This document shows positions 10,424-19,878 of a DNA stretch of 64,000 nucleotides, piece by piece. A model generated the notes under the pieces. The model did not search any database. It saw only the letters and a program-made list of their open reading frames with translations, and was not told where the DNA came from. The position numbers and the translations under genes are program-made. Source of the DNA: Streptococcus anginosus (GTDB lineage: Bacteria; Bacillota; Bacilli; Lactobacillales; Streptococcaceae). The stretch spans positions 1,302,001 through 1,366,000 of the forward strand of contig NZ_LR134283.1 in assembly GCF_900636475.1 (NCBI RefSeq). The letters run 5' to 3'. Each line of letters opens with the position of its first letter. Positions within the stretch are counted from its first letter, which is position 1.

Positions 10424-10517
10424 AGGTCACCTCCTGCTTATTTCTATTATACCATATCTAAGCCTAATTGAATCAGGGGAATACGAACTCCACCCAGTGT
10501 ATTCTATCTAAAACAGA

Positions 10518-10546
10518 TTGATTTTTCAGAATATTTATACTATAAT
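10518..10546 (+). promoter_or_regulatory. sstT promoter
   Basis: -35 TTGATT (10518-10523) and consensus -10 TATAAT (10541-10546), spacer 17 bp. It predicts a start site near 10553, so in-frame start codons upstream of this are not translated. Confidence 0.75.
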
Positions 10547-10580
10547 GGGAGACATTATGATCATGAAGGGATTATATGAT

Positions 10581-11795
10581 ATGAAAAGAATAGTTTTGGC
10601 TTGGAAAAAATCTAGTTTGATTAAGCGTATTGCTATCGGGATTGCATTAGGGGCTGTCCTCGGCTTGACCTGTCCTAAGCTGTCAGCAATTGGCTTATTG
10701 GGAGATATATTTGTTGGTGGCTTAAAGGGCATTGCTCCACTGTTGGTTTTTGCTTTGGTGACCAATGCTCTATCACAACATCGAAAAGGGCAAGAAACCA
10801 ACATGAAAACTATCATTATCTTGTATCTTTTGGGAACATTCTCAGCAGCTTTAGTCGCAGTGCTAGCTAACTACCTTTTTCCTTTACACATCACACTCAC
10901 AGCGTCAAAGACCAAGATTACACCACCAGATGGGATTGGGCAAGTCCTCAGTAATTTATTGCTCAAAGTAGTGGACAATCCAGTCAATGCTCTCATCACC
11001 GCAAACTATATTGGAATATTATCTTGGGCTGTGGTATTTGGACTTGCCATGCGTGAAGCCAGCAAAAGCAGTAAAGAGCTTTTGCAAACTATGGCAAGTG
11101 TAACCTCTAAGGTCGTTGAATGGATTATCAATCTGGCTCCTTTTGGAATTCTTGGTTTGGTCTTTAAGACGATTTCTGACAAAGGGTTGGCGGTGTTGGC
11201 TAACTATGGCAGCTTATTAGCAGTTTTAATCGCTATCATGCTTTTTGTAGCTCTGGTCGTCAACCCTTTCATTGCCTTTGTTCTGATGAGAAAAAATCCC
11301 TACCCACTTGTTTTGCGGTGTTTAAAAGTCAGTGGTGTGACAGCTTTCTTCACACGTAGTTCAGCTGCTAATATTCCTGTCAACATGAAACTTTGTGAAG
11401 AACTAGGACTCAACAAAGATACTTATTCCGTTTCTATCCCTCTTGGTGCCACTATTAACATGGCTGGAGCAGCTATTACCATCAATGTGCTCACCCTTGC
11501 TGCAGTCAATACATTAGGCATTTCGATTGACTTTGCGACAGCATTAATCCTCAGTATTGTCGCCGCTATCTCTGCTTGTGGCGCTTCCGGGGTGGCAGGT
11601 GGCTCTCTTTTGCTCATTCCTGTTGCTTGTAGTCTCTTCGGTATTTCAAATGATGTTGCCATGCAAGTCGTTGGGGTAGGATTCATCATTGGAGTTATCC
11701 AAGATTCCTGTGAAACGGCGCTCAATTCCTCAACGGATGCGCTCTTTACTGCAGTTGCAGAAAAAAGTGTTTGGGGAAAAAGGAAAAAAGCGTAA
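10581..11795 (+). CDS. sstT: Sodium:serine/threonine symporter SstT
   Basis: A 404-aa dicarboxylate/amino acid:cation symporter-type transporter with about eight membrane segments and re-entrant loops. Recognisable SstT segments include [35 protein letters not shown] and [19 protein letters not shown] set the start at the ATG 10581 (MKRIVLAW), which gives the family length. Earlier in-frame starts lie in or next to the promoter. It imports serine and threonine with sodium. It is monocistronic, with a terminator 4 bp after the stop. Confidence 0.92.
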   Translation: MKRIVLAWKKSSLIKRIAIGIALGAVLGLTCPKLSAIGLLGDIFVGGLKGIAPLLVFALVTNALSQHRKGQETNMKTIIILYLLGTFSAALVAVLANYLFPLHITLTASKTKITPPDGIGQVLSNLLLKVVDNPVNALITANYIGILSWAVVFGLAMREASKSSKELLQTMASVTSKVVEWIINLAPFGILGLVFKTISDKGLAVLANYGSLLAVLIAIMLFVALVVNPFIAFVLMRKNPYPLVLRCLKVSGVTAFFTRSSAANIPVNMKLCEELGLNKDTYSVSIPLGATINMAGAAITINVLTLAAVNTLGISIDFATALILSIVAAISACGASGVAGGSLLLIPVACSLFGISNDVAMQVVGVGFIIGVIQDSCETALNSSTDALFTAVAEKSVWGKRKKA

Positions 11796-11798
11796 TAC

Positions 11799-11832
11799 AA
11801 TGAGGTTGGAAAAGTCCCAACCTCATTTTTTA
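11799..11832 (+). terminator. sstT terminator
   Basis: The stem AATGAGGTTGG / CCAACCTCATT with a short loop is followed by TTTTT. Confidence 0.9.
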
Positions 11833-11833
11833 A

Positions 11834-12026
11834 TTAACCCAATTCTGCTTTAGGCTCTTTGCCCTTGCGACGGGCAAGGATATCCGCATAGTGCTTGCGG
11901 CTGTTATTGAGCACGGAAAGGAAGATTACTAAGTTTAAGTCCAATGAGCTTTTCTTGCTTCATAAATTCCTTCTTTCCTTTTTTACTTGTCACTTAAAGT
12001 GACCGTTTCAATGACTTCTCCTTTTT
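11834..12026 (-). pseudogene. Remnants of decayed genes
   Basis: Minus-strand reading shows coding debris. A segment ending EVIETVTLSDK* (stop near 11986) is followed by a good RBS and an ATG starting MKQEKLIGL, which stops after 19 codons. A third frame then reads LSVLNNSRKHYADILARRK and ends at TAA (11834-11836). This looks like the tail of one gene plus the head and tail of a second with its middle deleted. I do not recognise either family. Confidence 0.4.
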
Positions 12027-12028
12027 CC

Positions 12029-12230
12029 GTCAGCGCGGCGGATGACCTCAACTACTTTTCGTTTGCTTCGTCCGCCCGGCGGAAAATCTCCCTTACTTTT
12101 GGTTTACTCCGTCCGCCCGGCTGACAGCATGAACCAAAAGAAGTTTATCTCGTCCGCCGGACGGAGTGAACGACAATCAGTTTGCCTTGTCAGCTGCGAG
12201 GACGAAATGAAATTGTCCCGTTTGTAATTA
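12029..12230. repeat. GC-rich 41-bp tandem repeat array
   Basis: Units begin at 12029, 12070, 12111 and 12152 (41, 41, 41 and 37 bp), with a partial unit from 12189. Each begins GTCCGCC or GTCAGC and contains a dyad-like CCGCCCGGCGG core, then a TTACTTTTGGTTTAC-like segment. The units are diverged and much richer in GC than the flanks. 41 is not a multiple of three, so a coding repeat is unlikely. Confidence 0.65.
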
Positions 12231-12251
12231 TTTCCTACTTAACTTCTAACT

Positions 12252-12347
12252 TTATTTTTTGAAGATAACTTTGAAAAGAAGATAGATACAAATGAATAAG
12301 AGTACAACAATGACGAATACAGCTACTATTCCAAATGTTCCCAGGAT
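12252..12347 (-). CDS. Possible ~31-aa single-pass hydrophobic peptide
   Basis: A short frame encodes LGTFGIVAVFVIVVLLFICI..., one membrane helix with a Lys-rich end. It follows AGAAAGGA at suitable spacing, but the codon there is ATC (or CTG) and no ATG is present. Either a non-standard start is used, the start has mutated, or this is chance. It lies in a degraded region between sstT and trxA. Confidence 0.25.
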   Translation of the reverse strand: MLGTFGIVAVFVIVVLLFICIYLLFKVIFKK

Positions 12348-12477
12348 TTAATCGTCCTTTCTGATTGAAACAATCTTTCTTCATTTTCATTATAGCACCT
12401 ATTAGTGTATTGATCTATTAGCAAAAAGGTAGTGACTGATGAAAACGAATTTTCGTCAAAAGTACTCTTCTAATCTT

Positions 12478-12655
12478 GAAAAGAGAAAGAGTTTGGGACA
12501 AAAAGATTTCAATTTTTAAAAATCTTAATTATTAAGCCCTTCAAATCTATAATTAAATGCAAAAAGCGAACAAAGCAGAATTCTGATTACCAGAAAACTA
12601 GTTTTGTTCGCTTTTTATATTTGAGGTCGGACTTTTGTCCCAGCCTCGTTCTCTT
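12478..12655. repeat. ~175-bp inverted-repeat intergenic element (copy 1)
   Basis: The ends form a long inverted repeat (AAAAGAGAA..TTGGGACAAAAG and its complement CTTTTGTCCCA..GTTCTCTTTT). An inner stem pairs AAAAAGCGAACAAA with TTTGTTCGCTTTTT. A near-identical copy lies at 59559-59721. It starts directly after the trxA stop and probably also ends that transcript. The transcript would fold into one long hairpin, like a small non-autonomous mobile repeat. Confidence 0.8.
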
Positions 12656-12970
12656 TTAGCTCAATTCGGCTACAATAGCTTTTAATTGTTCTTTGGTATG
12701 AACACCAACAACTTGCTTCACCACTTGCCCGTCTTTTTTGAAGATGAGGGTCGGGATTGACATGATTCCAAATTCACTTGGTGTATTTGGGTTGGCGTCC
12801 ACGTCCATTTTGAAGATTTTCAATTCGTCTTCATGCACTTCTTCGGCTAATTTTTCCAAAATCGGTGCCTGCATGCGGCAAGGACCACACCATGCTGCCC
12901 AAAAGTCAATGAGGACAAGTCCGTCTTTTGTTTTTTCTGCAAAGTTTGCATCTGTAACTGCTGCTACCAT
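12656..12970 (-). CDS. trxA: Thioredoxin
   Basis: A 104-aa thioredoxin with the active site WCGPC (in DFWAAWCGPCRMQAP) and the cis-proline loop SIPT. It reduces disulfides in cytoplasmic proteins and is recycled by thioredoxin reductase. Its RBS is GGAG before the ATG at 12970. The leader carries a 7-bp inverted repeat. It is monocistronic. Confidence 0.96.
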   Translation of the reverse strand: MVAAVTDANFAEKTKDGLVLIDFWAAWCGPCRMQAPILEKLAEEVHEDELKIFKMDVDANPNTPSEFGIMSIPTLIFKKDGQVVKQVVGVHTKEQLKAIVAELS

Positions 12971-12985
12971 ATTGTTCTCCTCTGA

Positions 12986-13003
12986 CGATGACCAATGTCA
13001 TCG
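12986..13003 (-). promoter_or_regulatory. Inverted repeat in the trxA leader
   Basis: A perfect CGATGAC-(4 nt)-GTCATCG lies 15 bp upstream of the trxA ATG and downstream of the promoter. It could be an operator or an RNA hairpin close to the RBS; no regulator is identified. Confidence 0.45.
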
Positions 13004-13025
13004 CTCTATTTCATTTCTTGACATC

Positions 13026-13053
13026 ATTCTACACTAAAAGGAAGCATTTGCAA
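13026..13053 (-). promoter_or_regulatory. trxA promoter
   Basis: Minus-strand -35 TTGCAA (13048-13053) and -10 TAGAAT (13026-13031), spacer 16 bp. Confidence 0.55.
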
Positions 13054-13178
13054 AATATTTGCTACGGAGCGAAAAACTCCTCCGCAGATTAGTATTCAAT
13101 AATTTTCCAAAAACGAACTTCTATTCGTTAGCAATTACTTGAGACGAAGCATTTGTAGGGGCAGAATGTGCTACGGAG

Positions 13179-14597
13179 TTAGTCGCTCAAAGAAAAATGA
13201 TTGGTCATCAGATTGCTGGCGTCTAGCAGGATTTTATTCAGAAGTTGGTCCGTTGCTTCTTGAATCTTATCGCTTAGAGCTTGATTTTCTGCTTCAAAGT
13301 CAACTATTTCTCCTTTTTCCAAGGCACAATCCACACGCCCTAGCATTTCATGTCCCAAAGCCATAGTCATTTCCTGATAATCATCTAAATCTCCCAGATG
13401 ACTAGAAAAATGCGCGTCAGCCAAAGCTGCAATTAAGCGATTGGTCCAGTAGAAGGAATCCGTCGAAACCTTGTCCGTCGTGTTGGCAAAGTAGGCTGGT
13501 GTTGTAGAGACTTGGGTAAAGAAAGGCACGGCTGTATTGTAAGGCATAGAGCCATAGGACAACCATTGGATGCCCGTCGTTTCCTGTGGTTTATTGGGTC
13601 TCAACTGCAAGATAGATGTTTGACTTGTGCGGTTAATCCCAATCGTGCGGAAGGTCCGCTGACTGTGATGACTGCCTTCTAAGCCATAAGGGTCATAAGG
13701 AGAGTCTTGGTAGTGGCTGCTAAGGACATACTTGACATCTTCAATCGTGATTTTACGGTAGGGTTTTTGACACCAAGGAAGGAAAAAGGAGCGCGGGTCT
13801 TGCTCAATTTCTGGATTGAGAAAACGCTGAATATCCCAAGCACGCGGTGTATTGTAATGGCGGTCTTTGTCACGCTGGCTACCAAAAGCATAGCGCGGAT
13901 TGAAAGATTCCCCGTCATAGTTGAGATTCAAATTATTGCGACGAATAAAGTCTTTCAAATCAGGATCACAGAGGAAATATTCGGGATTGTCAAACTCAAA
14001 ATAATCCATTCCCAGCTGATTCGGATTGGTTACATAGGCGTCATCGGGCACCCGGCGAGCTAGCCAATGATGTCCACCGATTGTCTCCAACCACCAGATT
14101 TCATTCACGTCAGAAAAGGCAATCCCGTTTGACTCATAGGTGCCGTATTCTTCAAGAATCTTCCCTAAACGCAACACACCCTCACGCGCCGTTTTGATAT
14201 AAGGCAACACCAAGGTCAGCATGTCTTCTTCTCCGATACCAGTCACCACCAAAGGATCTGCTCCCAGCACTCGGCTATTCGTGGTAATCGTCTCTGTCTC
14301 GCTCATGGCTACATTGTAAACATTGATACCAGCTTCACCCCAAATCCCGTCTTTTGCAAGAGCGTCCGGTACACTGGTGTAGCGAACTGGATTGTCCGGC
14401 AAATCTATCTCAAAGCTTGATAGTACAGACTTGTAATGCCGCGGCTGATCTTCTGGGTTAACAACAATAAATTTCTTGGGCGTAAATACACCATTTTGTG
14501 AATCTTCTGTACGTGCAATCATAGTTGAACCGTCATAACTCGCTTTTTTCCCAACCAGAATCGTTGTACAAGAATCTTGTATTCCTTTTTGTCTCAT
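13179..14597 (-). CDS. pepD: Dipeptidase, peptidase family C69 (PepD type)
   Basis: A 472-aa N-terminal-nucleophile peptidase. The family signature [21 protein letters not shown] is near the start, with Cys10 as the predicted nucleophile exposed after removal of the first residues. No secretion signal or wall anchor is seen, so it is probably cytoplasmic. It hydrolyses dipeptides with broad specificity and supports amino acid supply. It is a single gene between trxA and mutS2. Confidence 0.9.
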   Translation of the reverse strand: MRQKGIQDSCTTILVGKKASYDGSTMIARTEDSQNGVFTPKKFIVVNPEDQPRHYKSVLSSFEIDLPDNPVRYTSVPDALAKDGIWGEAGINVYNVAMSETETITTNSRVLGADPLVVTGIGEEDMLTLVLPYIKTAREGVLRLGKILEEYGTYESNGIAFSDVNEIWWLETIGGHHWLARRVPDDAYVTNPNQLGMDYFEFDNPEYFLCDPDLKDFIRRNNLNLNYDGESFNPRYAFGSQRDKDRHYNTPRAWDIQRFLNPEIEQDPRSFFLPWCQKPYRKITIEDVKYVLSSHYQDSPYDPYGLEGSHHSQRTFRTIGINRTSQTSILQLRPNKPQETTGIQWLSYGSMPYNTAVPFFTQVSTTPAYFANTTDKVSTDSFYWTNRLIAALADAHFSSHLGDLDDYQEMTMALGHEMLGRVDCALEKGEIVDFEAENQALSDKIQEATDQLLNKILLDASNLMTNHFSLSD

Positions 14598-14664
14598 AAA
14601 TGTTTCCTCTCTTCATTCTTTCTTTTTTATCCTGAACAATTTTGCTTTGTTCGCCAACTCTGCA

Positions 14665-16995
14665 TTACTTAAACACCACAATAGTTGCTCCGCTACCCCC
14701 AGCATTTTGCGGTGCATAGCCAAAACTCTTGACATGCTTATTGCGACGGAGATATTTGGTGACGCCTTCGCGAATGACGCCCGTCCCGATCCCGTGGATA
14801 ATGTCTACCTGCGCCATATTGTTGAGCAAGGCTTGGTCAATAAAGGCATCCAGCTCTTGCATGGCTTCTTCGTAGCGCTTGCCTCGCAAGTCCAATCTGG
14901 CTCTTGGTCCGCTTGTTGTCGTCCGTTTCACCACATTGACCTGCTTTTTCTTAGGCTGTTCTTTTTCAGCTTTGAGCAGGTTAAACTCTGCTTCCTCCAA
15001 GGTCATTTTGATGAGCCCAACTTGTGCTTCCCAGCGACCGTCTTTGAGCTGATTGACAAGCGTGCCTCTCTGACCGTAGCTAATCACCAGAATATCGTCT
15101 CCCACTTTTGGTTTCCGTGCTTTTTTGGCTTGCTTCAGCACCTTGTTTTTCGACAAATCCACCGTTTCAGGAGCCAATTTTTTCAGCTGACCTTTAGCTT
15201 CAATAATTTCGTGCGGTTTGAGACTGGACTTAGCATGTAGATTTTTGAGAATCGTATCACTCTCGGTCAGCGCCACATCAATGATTTCCTGCGCTTCCAG
15301 CCTTGCCTTATTTAGCTCAGTTTCTTTTTCCCGATTGAACTCGTTGTAGAGCTTTTTAAGAGCGCGGTTAAATTTGAGATTTTCTTGCTCCACCTCTCGG
15401 ATATTATCCAACCGCTTGCGGCTTTCCAAGGTCTGCTCTTCCAAGCGTTCAATAACGCGATTAACATCGCTGTCCGTATCAGTCAATTCTTGAGCATCCT
15501 TGACCACTCTAACAGACAGGCCTAAACGCCTTGCGATCTCAAAAGCATTGGAGCGACCCGGCACTCCCTGCATAAAACGATAAGTCGGTCTTAGGCTATC
15601 TGTATCAAACTCCATGCTGGCATTTTGCACTCCCTCAGTCTCAATCCCATAGACCTTAAGCTCTGGATAGTGGGTCGTTGCCATTGTCTTGACCTGTCGC
15701 AGTCGCAAGTCTTCAAGAATTGCCATAGCAAGAGCTGCACCCTCCTGCGGGTCGGTTCCAGCTCCAAGCTCGTCCAAAAGCACCAAAGAATTTTCGTCTG
15801 ACTGCTCTAAAATGGCAACAATATTGGTCATGTGGCTAGAGAAAGTCGATAAGCTCTGCTCAATAGACTGCTCGTCTCCAATGTCCGCAAAGATTTGGTC
15901 AAAAATTCCCACTCGGCTCCCTTCATCTGCCAAAATAGGCAGGCCAGACTGTGCCATAAGCTGAGCCAAGCCTAGGGTTTTGAGCATAATGGTCTTTCCG
16001 CCTGTATTCGGACCCGTAATGACAATCTCAGTCAAATCTGCCGCAAAGTACAGGTCATTAGCTACTGCATTTTCTATCAGAGGATGAGCAACATGGAGCA
16101 GTCGAATATCCTGACGGTCAGACAGCTTCGGTACTACCGCTCCTCTCTCCTGCATAAAGCGCACCTTAGCTCGAACAAAGTCCAGATGTCCGATAATCCA
16201 AGCATTATTGGCAATTTCAGCAGCATGCGGGCGAATGCGTTCTGATAATTCTTGCAAAATCCGTAAAATTTCATAGCGCTCGTCTGCCCGTGCATTGGTG
16301 ATTTCTTCATTGAGATTGACCACCGCCCGCGGCTCGATATACACCGTGTTTCCACTAGAAGAAATATCATGCACCACGCCTGAGATACGATGGCGGAATG
16401 TATTTTTGACCGGCAAAACATTGCGACCGTTTCGACTGGCTACTACTTGATCTGCTAACATATCGCCCTTGGTTTTGAGAATATCTTGCAAAATATCTCT
16501 CACTTGAACTTCATTTTCTTGAATTTTTCGGCGAATGCGAGCCAAATTATCACTAGCAAAACTTTCAACAAATCCGCCCTCATTGATAGCCTGCAACGCT
16601 CCTTGCAAGCTCGGAAAAGAAACCAAATTTTCAAAAAGCCGATTCAATCTTTGCAACTCAACATTTTCCAAATCCTCATAAAAATCAGTCAATTCTTGCG
16701 TGACAGCCAGAACCCGCTTCAGAGCGAGAAATTCTTCAATGTTTAAGTCGCCTTCCAGCCCCAAGCGCTTGGTCAAGCCCATAATGTCTTGGGTCGCAGC
16801 CAGACTGAAATGTGGATGCTGTACAAAAATCTGCTGCATGTCCGTCATTTCTAAGAATGCTGTCTCCAGCCTTTCTTGTTTATTGGACGGGAACAACTGT
16901 TGCAATTCCAAGCACCCTTGTTCTGTCAGAAGATAGGGTTCAAAGAGCGCCTTGATTTTCCCAAATTCTAACGTTTCTAAAATTTTTCTATTCAT
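14665..16995 (-). CDS. mutS2: MutS2 (RqcU-type) ATPase with Smr endonuclease domain
   Basis: A 776-aa homologue of MutS lacking the mismatch-recognition domain. The core domain and coiled-coil clamp (about 1-300) precede the ABC-type ATPase with Walker [10 protein letters not shown] (328-335) and Walker [15 protein letters not shown] charged linker leads to a C-terminal Smr domain ([11 protein letters not shown]...HGIGTG). Family members suppress recombination or act on stalled ribosomes. It is the third gene downstream of zapA and cvpA, separated by 60 bp. Confidence 0.95.
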   Translation of the reverse strand: MNRKILETLEFGKIKALFEPYLLTEQGCLELQQLFPSNKQERLETAFLEMTDMQQIFVQHPHFSLAATQDIMGLTKRLGLEGDLNIEEFLALKRVLAVTQELTDFYEDLENVELQRLNRLFENLVSFPSLQGALQAINEGGFVESFASDNLARIRRKIQENEVQVRDILQDILKTKGDMLADQVVASRNGRNVLPVKNTFRHRISGVVHDISSSGNTVYIEPRAVVNLNEEITNARADERYEILRILQELSERIRPHAAEIANNAWIIGHLDFVRAKVRFMQERGAVVPKLSDRQDIRLLHVAHPLIENAVANDLYFAADLTEIVITGPNTGGKTIMLKTLGLAQLMAQSGLPILADEGSRVGIFDQIFADIGDEQSIEQSLSTFSSHMTNIVAILEQSDENSLVLLDELGAGTDPQEGAALAMAILEDLRLRQVKTMATTHYPELKVYGIETEGVQNASMEFDTDSLRPTYRFMQGVPGRSNAFEIARRLGLSVRVVKDAQELTDTDSDVNRVIERLEEQTLESRKRLDNIREVEQENLKFNRALKKLYNEFNREKETELNKARLEAQEIIDVALTESDTILKNLHAKSSLKPHEIIEAKGQLKKLAPETVDLSKNKVLKQAKKARKPKVGDDILVISYGQRGTLVNQLKDGRWEAQVGLIKMTLEEAEFNLLKAEKEQPKKKQVNVVKRTTTSGPRARLDLRGKRYEEAMQELDAFIDQALLNNMAQVDIIHGIGTGVIREGVTKYLRRNKHVKSFGYAPQNAGGSGATIVVFK

Positions 16996-17055
16996 ATTCT
17001 TATCTTTCCTGATGAAAAAGAAACTCAGCTAGCACCACCAACTGAGTCTTTGTAT

Positions 17056-17604
17056 TTATCCGATGATTTTGGTCACCCAGAGTTGTTTCAACATTCCTGA
17101 AGTAATTGGTGTGTGACTGATGATAAATCGAGCTAGACCACTGGCATTGAGATGATTTTGAACAAGTGGTAAGGGAATCGTTGCTAAAACGGTCAGCAGC
17201 ATTTGAATTCCAAATAAAGTGACGCAAACAGCTAAAGCACCACTAGCAACATTGTACCAACGCTCATTGGCTTTCTTGTTTGGCACCAAGTGAATAAAAA
17301 TCCCAATAAAACGGGCTATGCTATAAACAATCGTGTAAATGACTAGATAAGCCAGACCGGCATAAAAAACCTTGTCCAACTGGAACAATTGGCTGCTGGG
17401 AAAGAAATAGGTAAATGTTCCTTCCTGTGCACTAGCGTAGGGAACTAAAAGATTGATTTGTTCACCTAGAGATTGGTACAGTTGCCCTGCAATAATTGCT
17501 GAAATAACCGCCGAAACAGTATAATAAGCCTGCAAAACAATCCCACGCGAATAGCCAATGTAAAAACTCCAAGCCAAAATCAGCAAAATTACCAATGAAA
17601 TCAT
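17056..17604 (-). CDS. cvpA: CvpA family membrane protein
   Basis: A 182-aa protein with about four membrane segments, starting with the pattern ISLVILLILAWSFYIGYSRG typical of CvpA/YshB. Proteins of this family are linked to colicin V production in E. coli and to envelope stress elsewhere; the molecular role is unclear. It overlaps zapA by 4 bp and lies before mutS2, the usual Firmicute order. Confidence 0.88.
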   Translation of the reverse strand: MISLVILLILAWSFYIGYSRGIVLQAYYTVSAVISAIIAGQLYQSLGEQINLLVPYASAQEGTFTYFFPSSQLFQLDKVFYAGLAYLVIYTIVYSIARFIGIFIHLVPNKKANERWYNVASGALAVCVTLFGIQMLLTVLATIPLPLVQNHLNASGLARFIISHTPITSGMLKQLWVTKIIG

Positions 17605-17906
17605 AGGGTCCCCTCTTGCTCACTAACCTTTTGCTTGTTGGCTTCTAACACTTTTTTACGAAGTTCTTCCAGCTCTTGCTCCTTGTCGTCGAACTCAATC
17701 TCACGTGACAATTGCGTCGCTAAACTATTGACTGCCAGCAAAATAGCTAATGTTTCATCATCTGCCGCAGGCATCTTCTCTTTAATTGCGTGATATTTTT
17801 CTGTTGCAACCTTTTCAACTTCTTCCATGAATAAATTATCGTGTTCTGTTGTTAAGGTTACACTCTTCTTTCCGAAAGTAAATTTGTATCGATTTAAGTT
17901 TGCCAT
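17601..17906 (-). CDS. zapA: Cell division protein ZapA
   Basis: A 101-aa protein with an N-terminal beta segment (NRYKFTFGKKSVTLTTEHD) and a long C-terminal coiled coil (about 55-98), the ZapA layout. It bundles FtsZ filaments at the division septum. It overlaps cvpA by 4 bp, implying translational coupling, and is divergent from rnhC. Confidence 0.85.
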   Translation of the reverse strand: MANLNRYKFTFGKKSVTLTTEHDNLFMEEVEKVATEKYHAIKEKMPAADDETLAILLAVNSLATQLSREIEFDDKEQELEELRKKVLEANKQKVSEQEGTL

Positions 17907-17991
17907 AAAATCACCTCAAAATATTATACCAAAAGGAAGCGAATTTGTCAGTTTTTAAAGAAATTTATAACTTTTATGGTACAATAGCAAT

Positions 17992-18882
17992 ATGGAAAGT
18001 ATTACCTTGCAACCCAGTGAGAGACAAATTCAAGATTTTGTCGCCTATTATCAGGCACAGCTTGTTTCTAGTAAAAATCCTTATATTCGTTACCTTTTTA
18101 AGCTTGATAAGGCAACTGCCTCCATCTACACTTCAGGAAAAGTCCTCTTCCAAGGAAAAAACGCAGAGCAGGCAGCACAATTTTTTGGCTATCAGTCTTC
18201 CAGAGAAGAAACGACAGTTCCTCAGCAAAATTGTCCTCTTATCGGGACAGATGAAGTCGGCAACGGTTCTTATTTCGGCGGACTTGCTGTTGTGGCATCT
18301 TTTGTCACACCAGAACAGCATAGGTTTCTACGAAAGCTAGGAGTTGATGACTCTAAAAGCCTGACAGACCAGAAAATCAGGCAAATTGTTCCTTTGTTAA
18401 AGGAAAAGATTCAGCACCAAGCTCTGCTATTGTCCCCCCAAAAATACAACGAAGTCATTGCTTCTGGCTACAATGCGGTGTCTGTCAAGGTTGCTCTTCA
18501 CAATCAAGCCATTTATCTGCTCTTGCAAACGGGAGTGCAGCCAGAAAAAATTGTTATTGATGCCTTCACAAGTGACAAAAATTATCAGAAATACGTCAAA
18601 CAGGAACGCAATCATTTCTCAAATCCTCTCACTTTAGAGGAAAAAGCGGAAGGAAAATACTTAGCCGTAGCAGTCAGCTCCATGATTGCCCGTGACCTCT
18701 TTTTAGAAAATCTTGAAAATTTAAGTCAAGAGCTCGGCTATGAATTGCCCAGTGGAGCAGGAGCAAAGTCCGATAAAATCGCAAGTCAGCTTCTTCAAGC
18801 CTACGGCATAAAAGGCTTAGAAGCGAGTGCAAAACTGCATTTTAAAAATACTGAAAAAGCGAAGAAACTTCTAGAAAGGTAA
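17992..18882 (+). CDS. rnhC: Ribonuclease HIII
   Basis: A 296-aa RNase H that cuts RNA in RNA-DNA hybrids. An N-terminal TBP-like domain (about 1-75) is followed by the catalytic domain with [13 protein letters not shown] (Asp87, Glu88), GVDDSKSL and the C-terminal SSMIARD segment. A -10-like TACAAT lies just upstream of the start. It is followed 3 bp later by lepB, so the two are co-transcribed. Confidence 0.95.
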   Translation: MESITLQPSERQIQDFVAYYQAQLVSSKNPYIRYLFKLDKATASIYTSGKVLFQGKNAEQAAQFFGYQSSREETTVPQQNCPLIGTDEVGNGSYFGGLAVVASFVTPEQHRFLRKLGVDDSKSLTDQKIRQIVPLLKEKIQHQALLLSPQKYNEVIASGYNAVSVKVALHNQAIYLLLQTGVQPEKIVIDAFTSDKNYQKYVKQERNHFSNPLTLEEKAEGKYLAVAVSSMIARDLFLENLENLSQELGYELPSGAGAKSDKIASQLLQAYGIKGLEASAKLHFKNTEKAKKLLER

Positions 18883-18885
18883 GTT

Positions 18886-19500
18886 ATGCAAACAAAATCA
18901 ACTACTTTTTCAAAATTTATGAAAGAATGGGGATTTTTTATCCTCTTTATGGCCGTTCTTTTCTTATCACGCGCTTTTCTTTGGGTTCCTGTCAAGGTTG
19001 ACGGGCATTCAATGGATCCAACCTTAGCTAATGGAGAATATCTATTCGTTGTCAAACACCTGCCTGTCAATCGCTTTGATATTGTCGTTGCAAGTGAAAA
19101 AGACGAAGATGGAAAAACTAAGCAAATTGTCAAGCGGGTGATTGGTCTTCCTGGAGACACTATCCGCTACGAAAACGACCAACTATATGTAAATGGCAAA
19201 AAGACCAACGAATCTTATCTTAAAAATTACCTCGCGAAGTTTAAAGATGATAAATTGCAGGCAACCTATTCCTATAACAGTTTCTTTCAGTCTTTAGCAG
19301 ATAAAGCTCAAGCCTTTACGCAGGATGCAAATGGGAACACTAGCTTTACCATTGAAGTTCCAAAAGACGAATACCTGCTTTTAGGAGATGACCGTCTTGT
19401 CTCAAAAGACAGCCGTCAGGTGGGAACATTTAAAGCCAATCAATTGCAGGGCGAAGCAAAATTCCGTTTCTGGCCTTTGAATAGAATCGGCACTTTCTAA
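18886..19500 (+). CDS. lepB: Signal peptidase I (general LepB)
   Basis: A 204-aa signal peptidase with one N-terminal membrane helix (about 16-34), catalytic Ser42 in GHSMDPTL, Lys83 in IVKRVIGLPGD and the GDDR..SKDSR box. Its C-terminus RFWPLNRIGTF closely resembles that of the accessory enzyme at 977-1570. In the rnhC-lepB-recD2 order it is the housekeeping enzyme. Confidence 0.95.
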   Translation: MQTKSTTFSKFMKEWGFFILFMAVLFLSRAFLWVPVKVDGHSMDPTLANGEYLFVVKHLPVNRFDIVVASEKDEDGKTKQIVKRVIGLPGDTIRYENDQLYVNGKKTNESYLKNYLAKFKDDKLQATYSYNSFFQSLADKAQAFTQDANGNTSFTIEVPKDEYLLLGDDRLVSKDSRQVGTFKANQLQGEAKFRFWPLNRIGTF

Positions 19501-19530
19501 TCCCAAACAAGTCTATTTTGATTCGTTGGA

Positions 19531-19860
19531 GCTGGGTAAAAAGTGTTCCAGCCTATCAGATTTAGGAATAAACGAATAACGCAGCTTCAACAATTTAGTG
19601 AATTGTTGAAGGCGGGAAATCAGCCTTGCATGGCAAGCCACCGTGATTGCTCAAAGCACTGCTTTGAGGTGGCAGATAAAACTTGCGAAGCAAGTATCAA
19701 AGCTGTTCGCTTTTCAAGCTCGGAAGAGCACCTTTGACGAAAACTTCGTTTTCTTCATCTGCAACCTTAAACAGCTTGATAACTGTTTAAGCACCCTTGC
19801 GGGGGTGGGACTACGAACTAAAAATTTTCAATTTTTAGTTCTGCCCCACTCCCATTCTTT
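19531..19860. repeat. Intergenic block of consecutive hairpins
   Basis: The 330 bp between lepB and recD2 hold a chain of short perfect hairpins: 19586-19610 (10-bp stem), 19625-19637, 19651-19667 (7-bp), 19681-19695 (6-bp), 19738-19750, 19767-19790 (8-bp) and 19815-19841 (12-bp). Some are nested inside a longer pairing of GGTGGCAGAT with ATCTGCAACC. There is no convincing reading frame. The RNA would form a branched tree. A decayed relative lies at 57733-57786. Confidence 0.75.
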
Positions 19861-19878
19861 TAACATTAATACAGGAAG

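Noticed and set aside
10518..10580. Longer N-terminus for sstT
   Set aside because: The upstream start codon overlaps the -35 box, so it is not transcribed.
12042..12227. 61-codon open frame across the GC-rich repeats
   Set aside because: It has no RBS, the repeat period is 41 bp so units change frame, and the composition is not protein-like.
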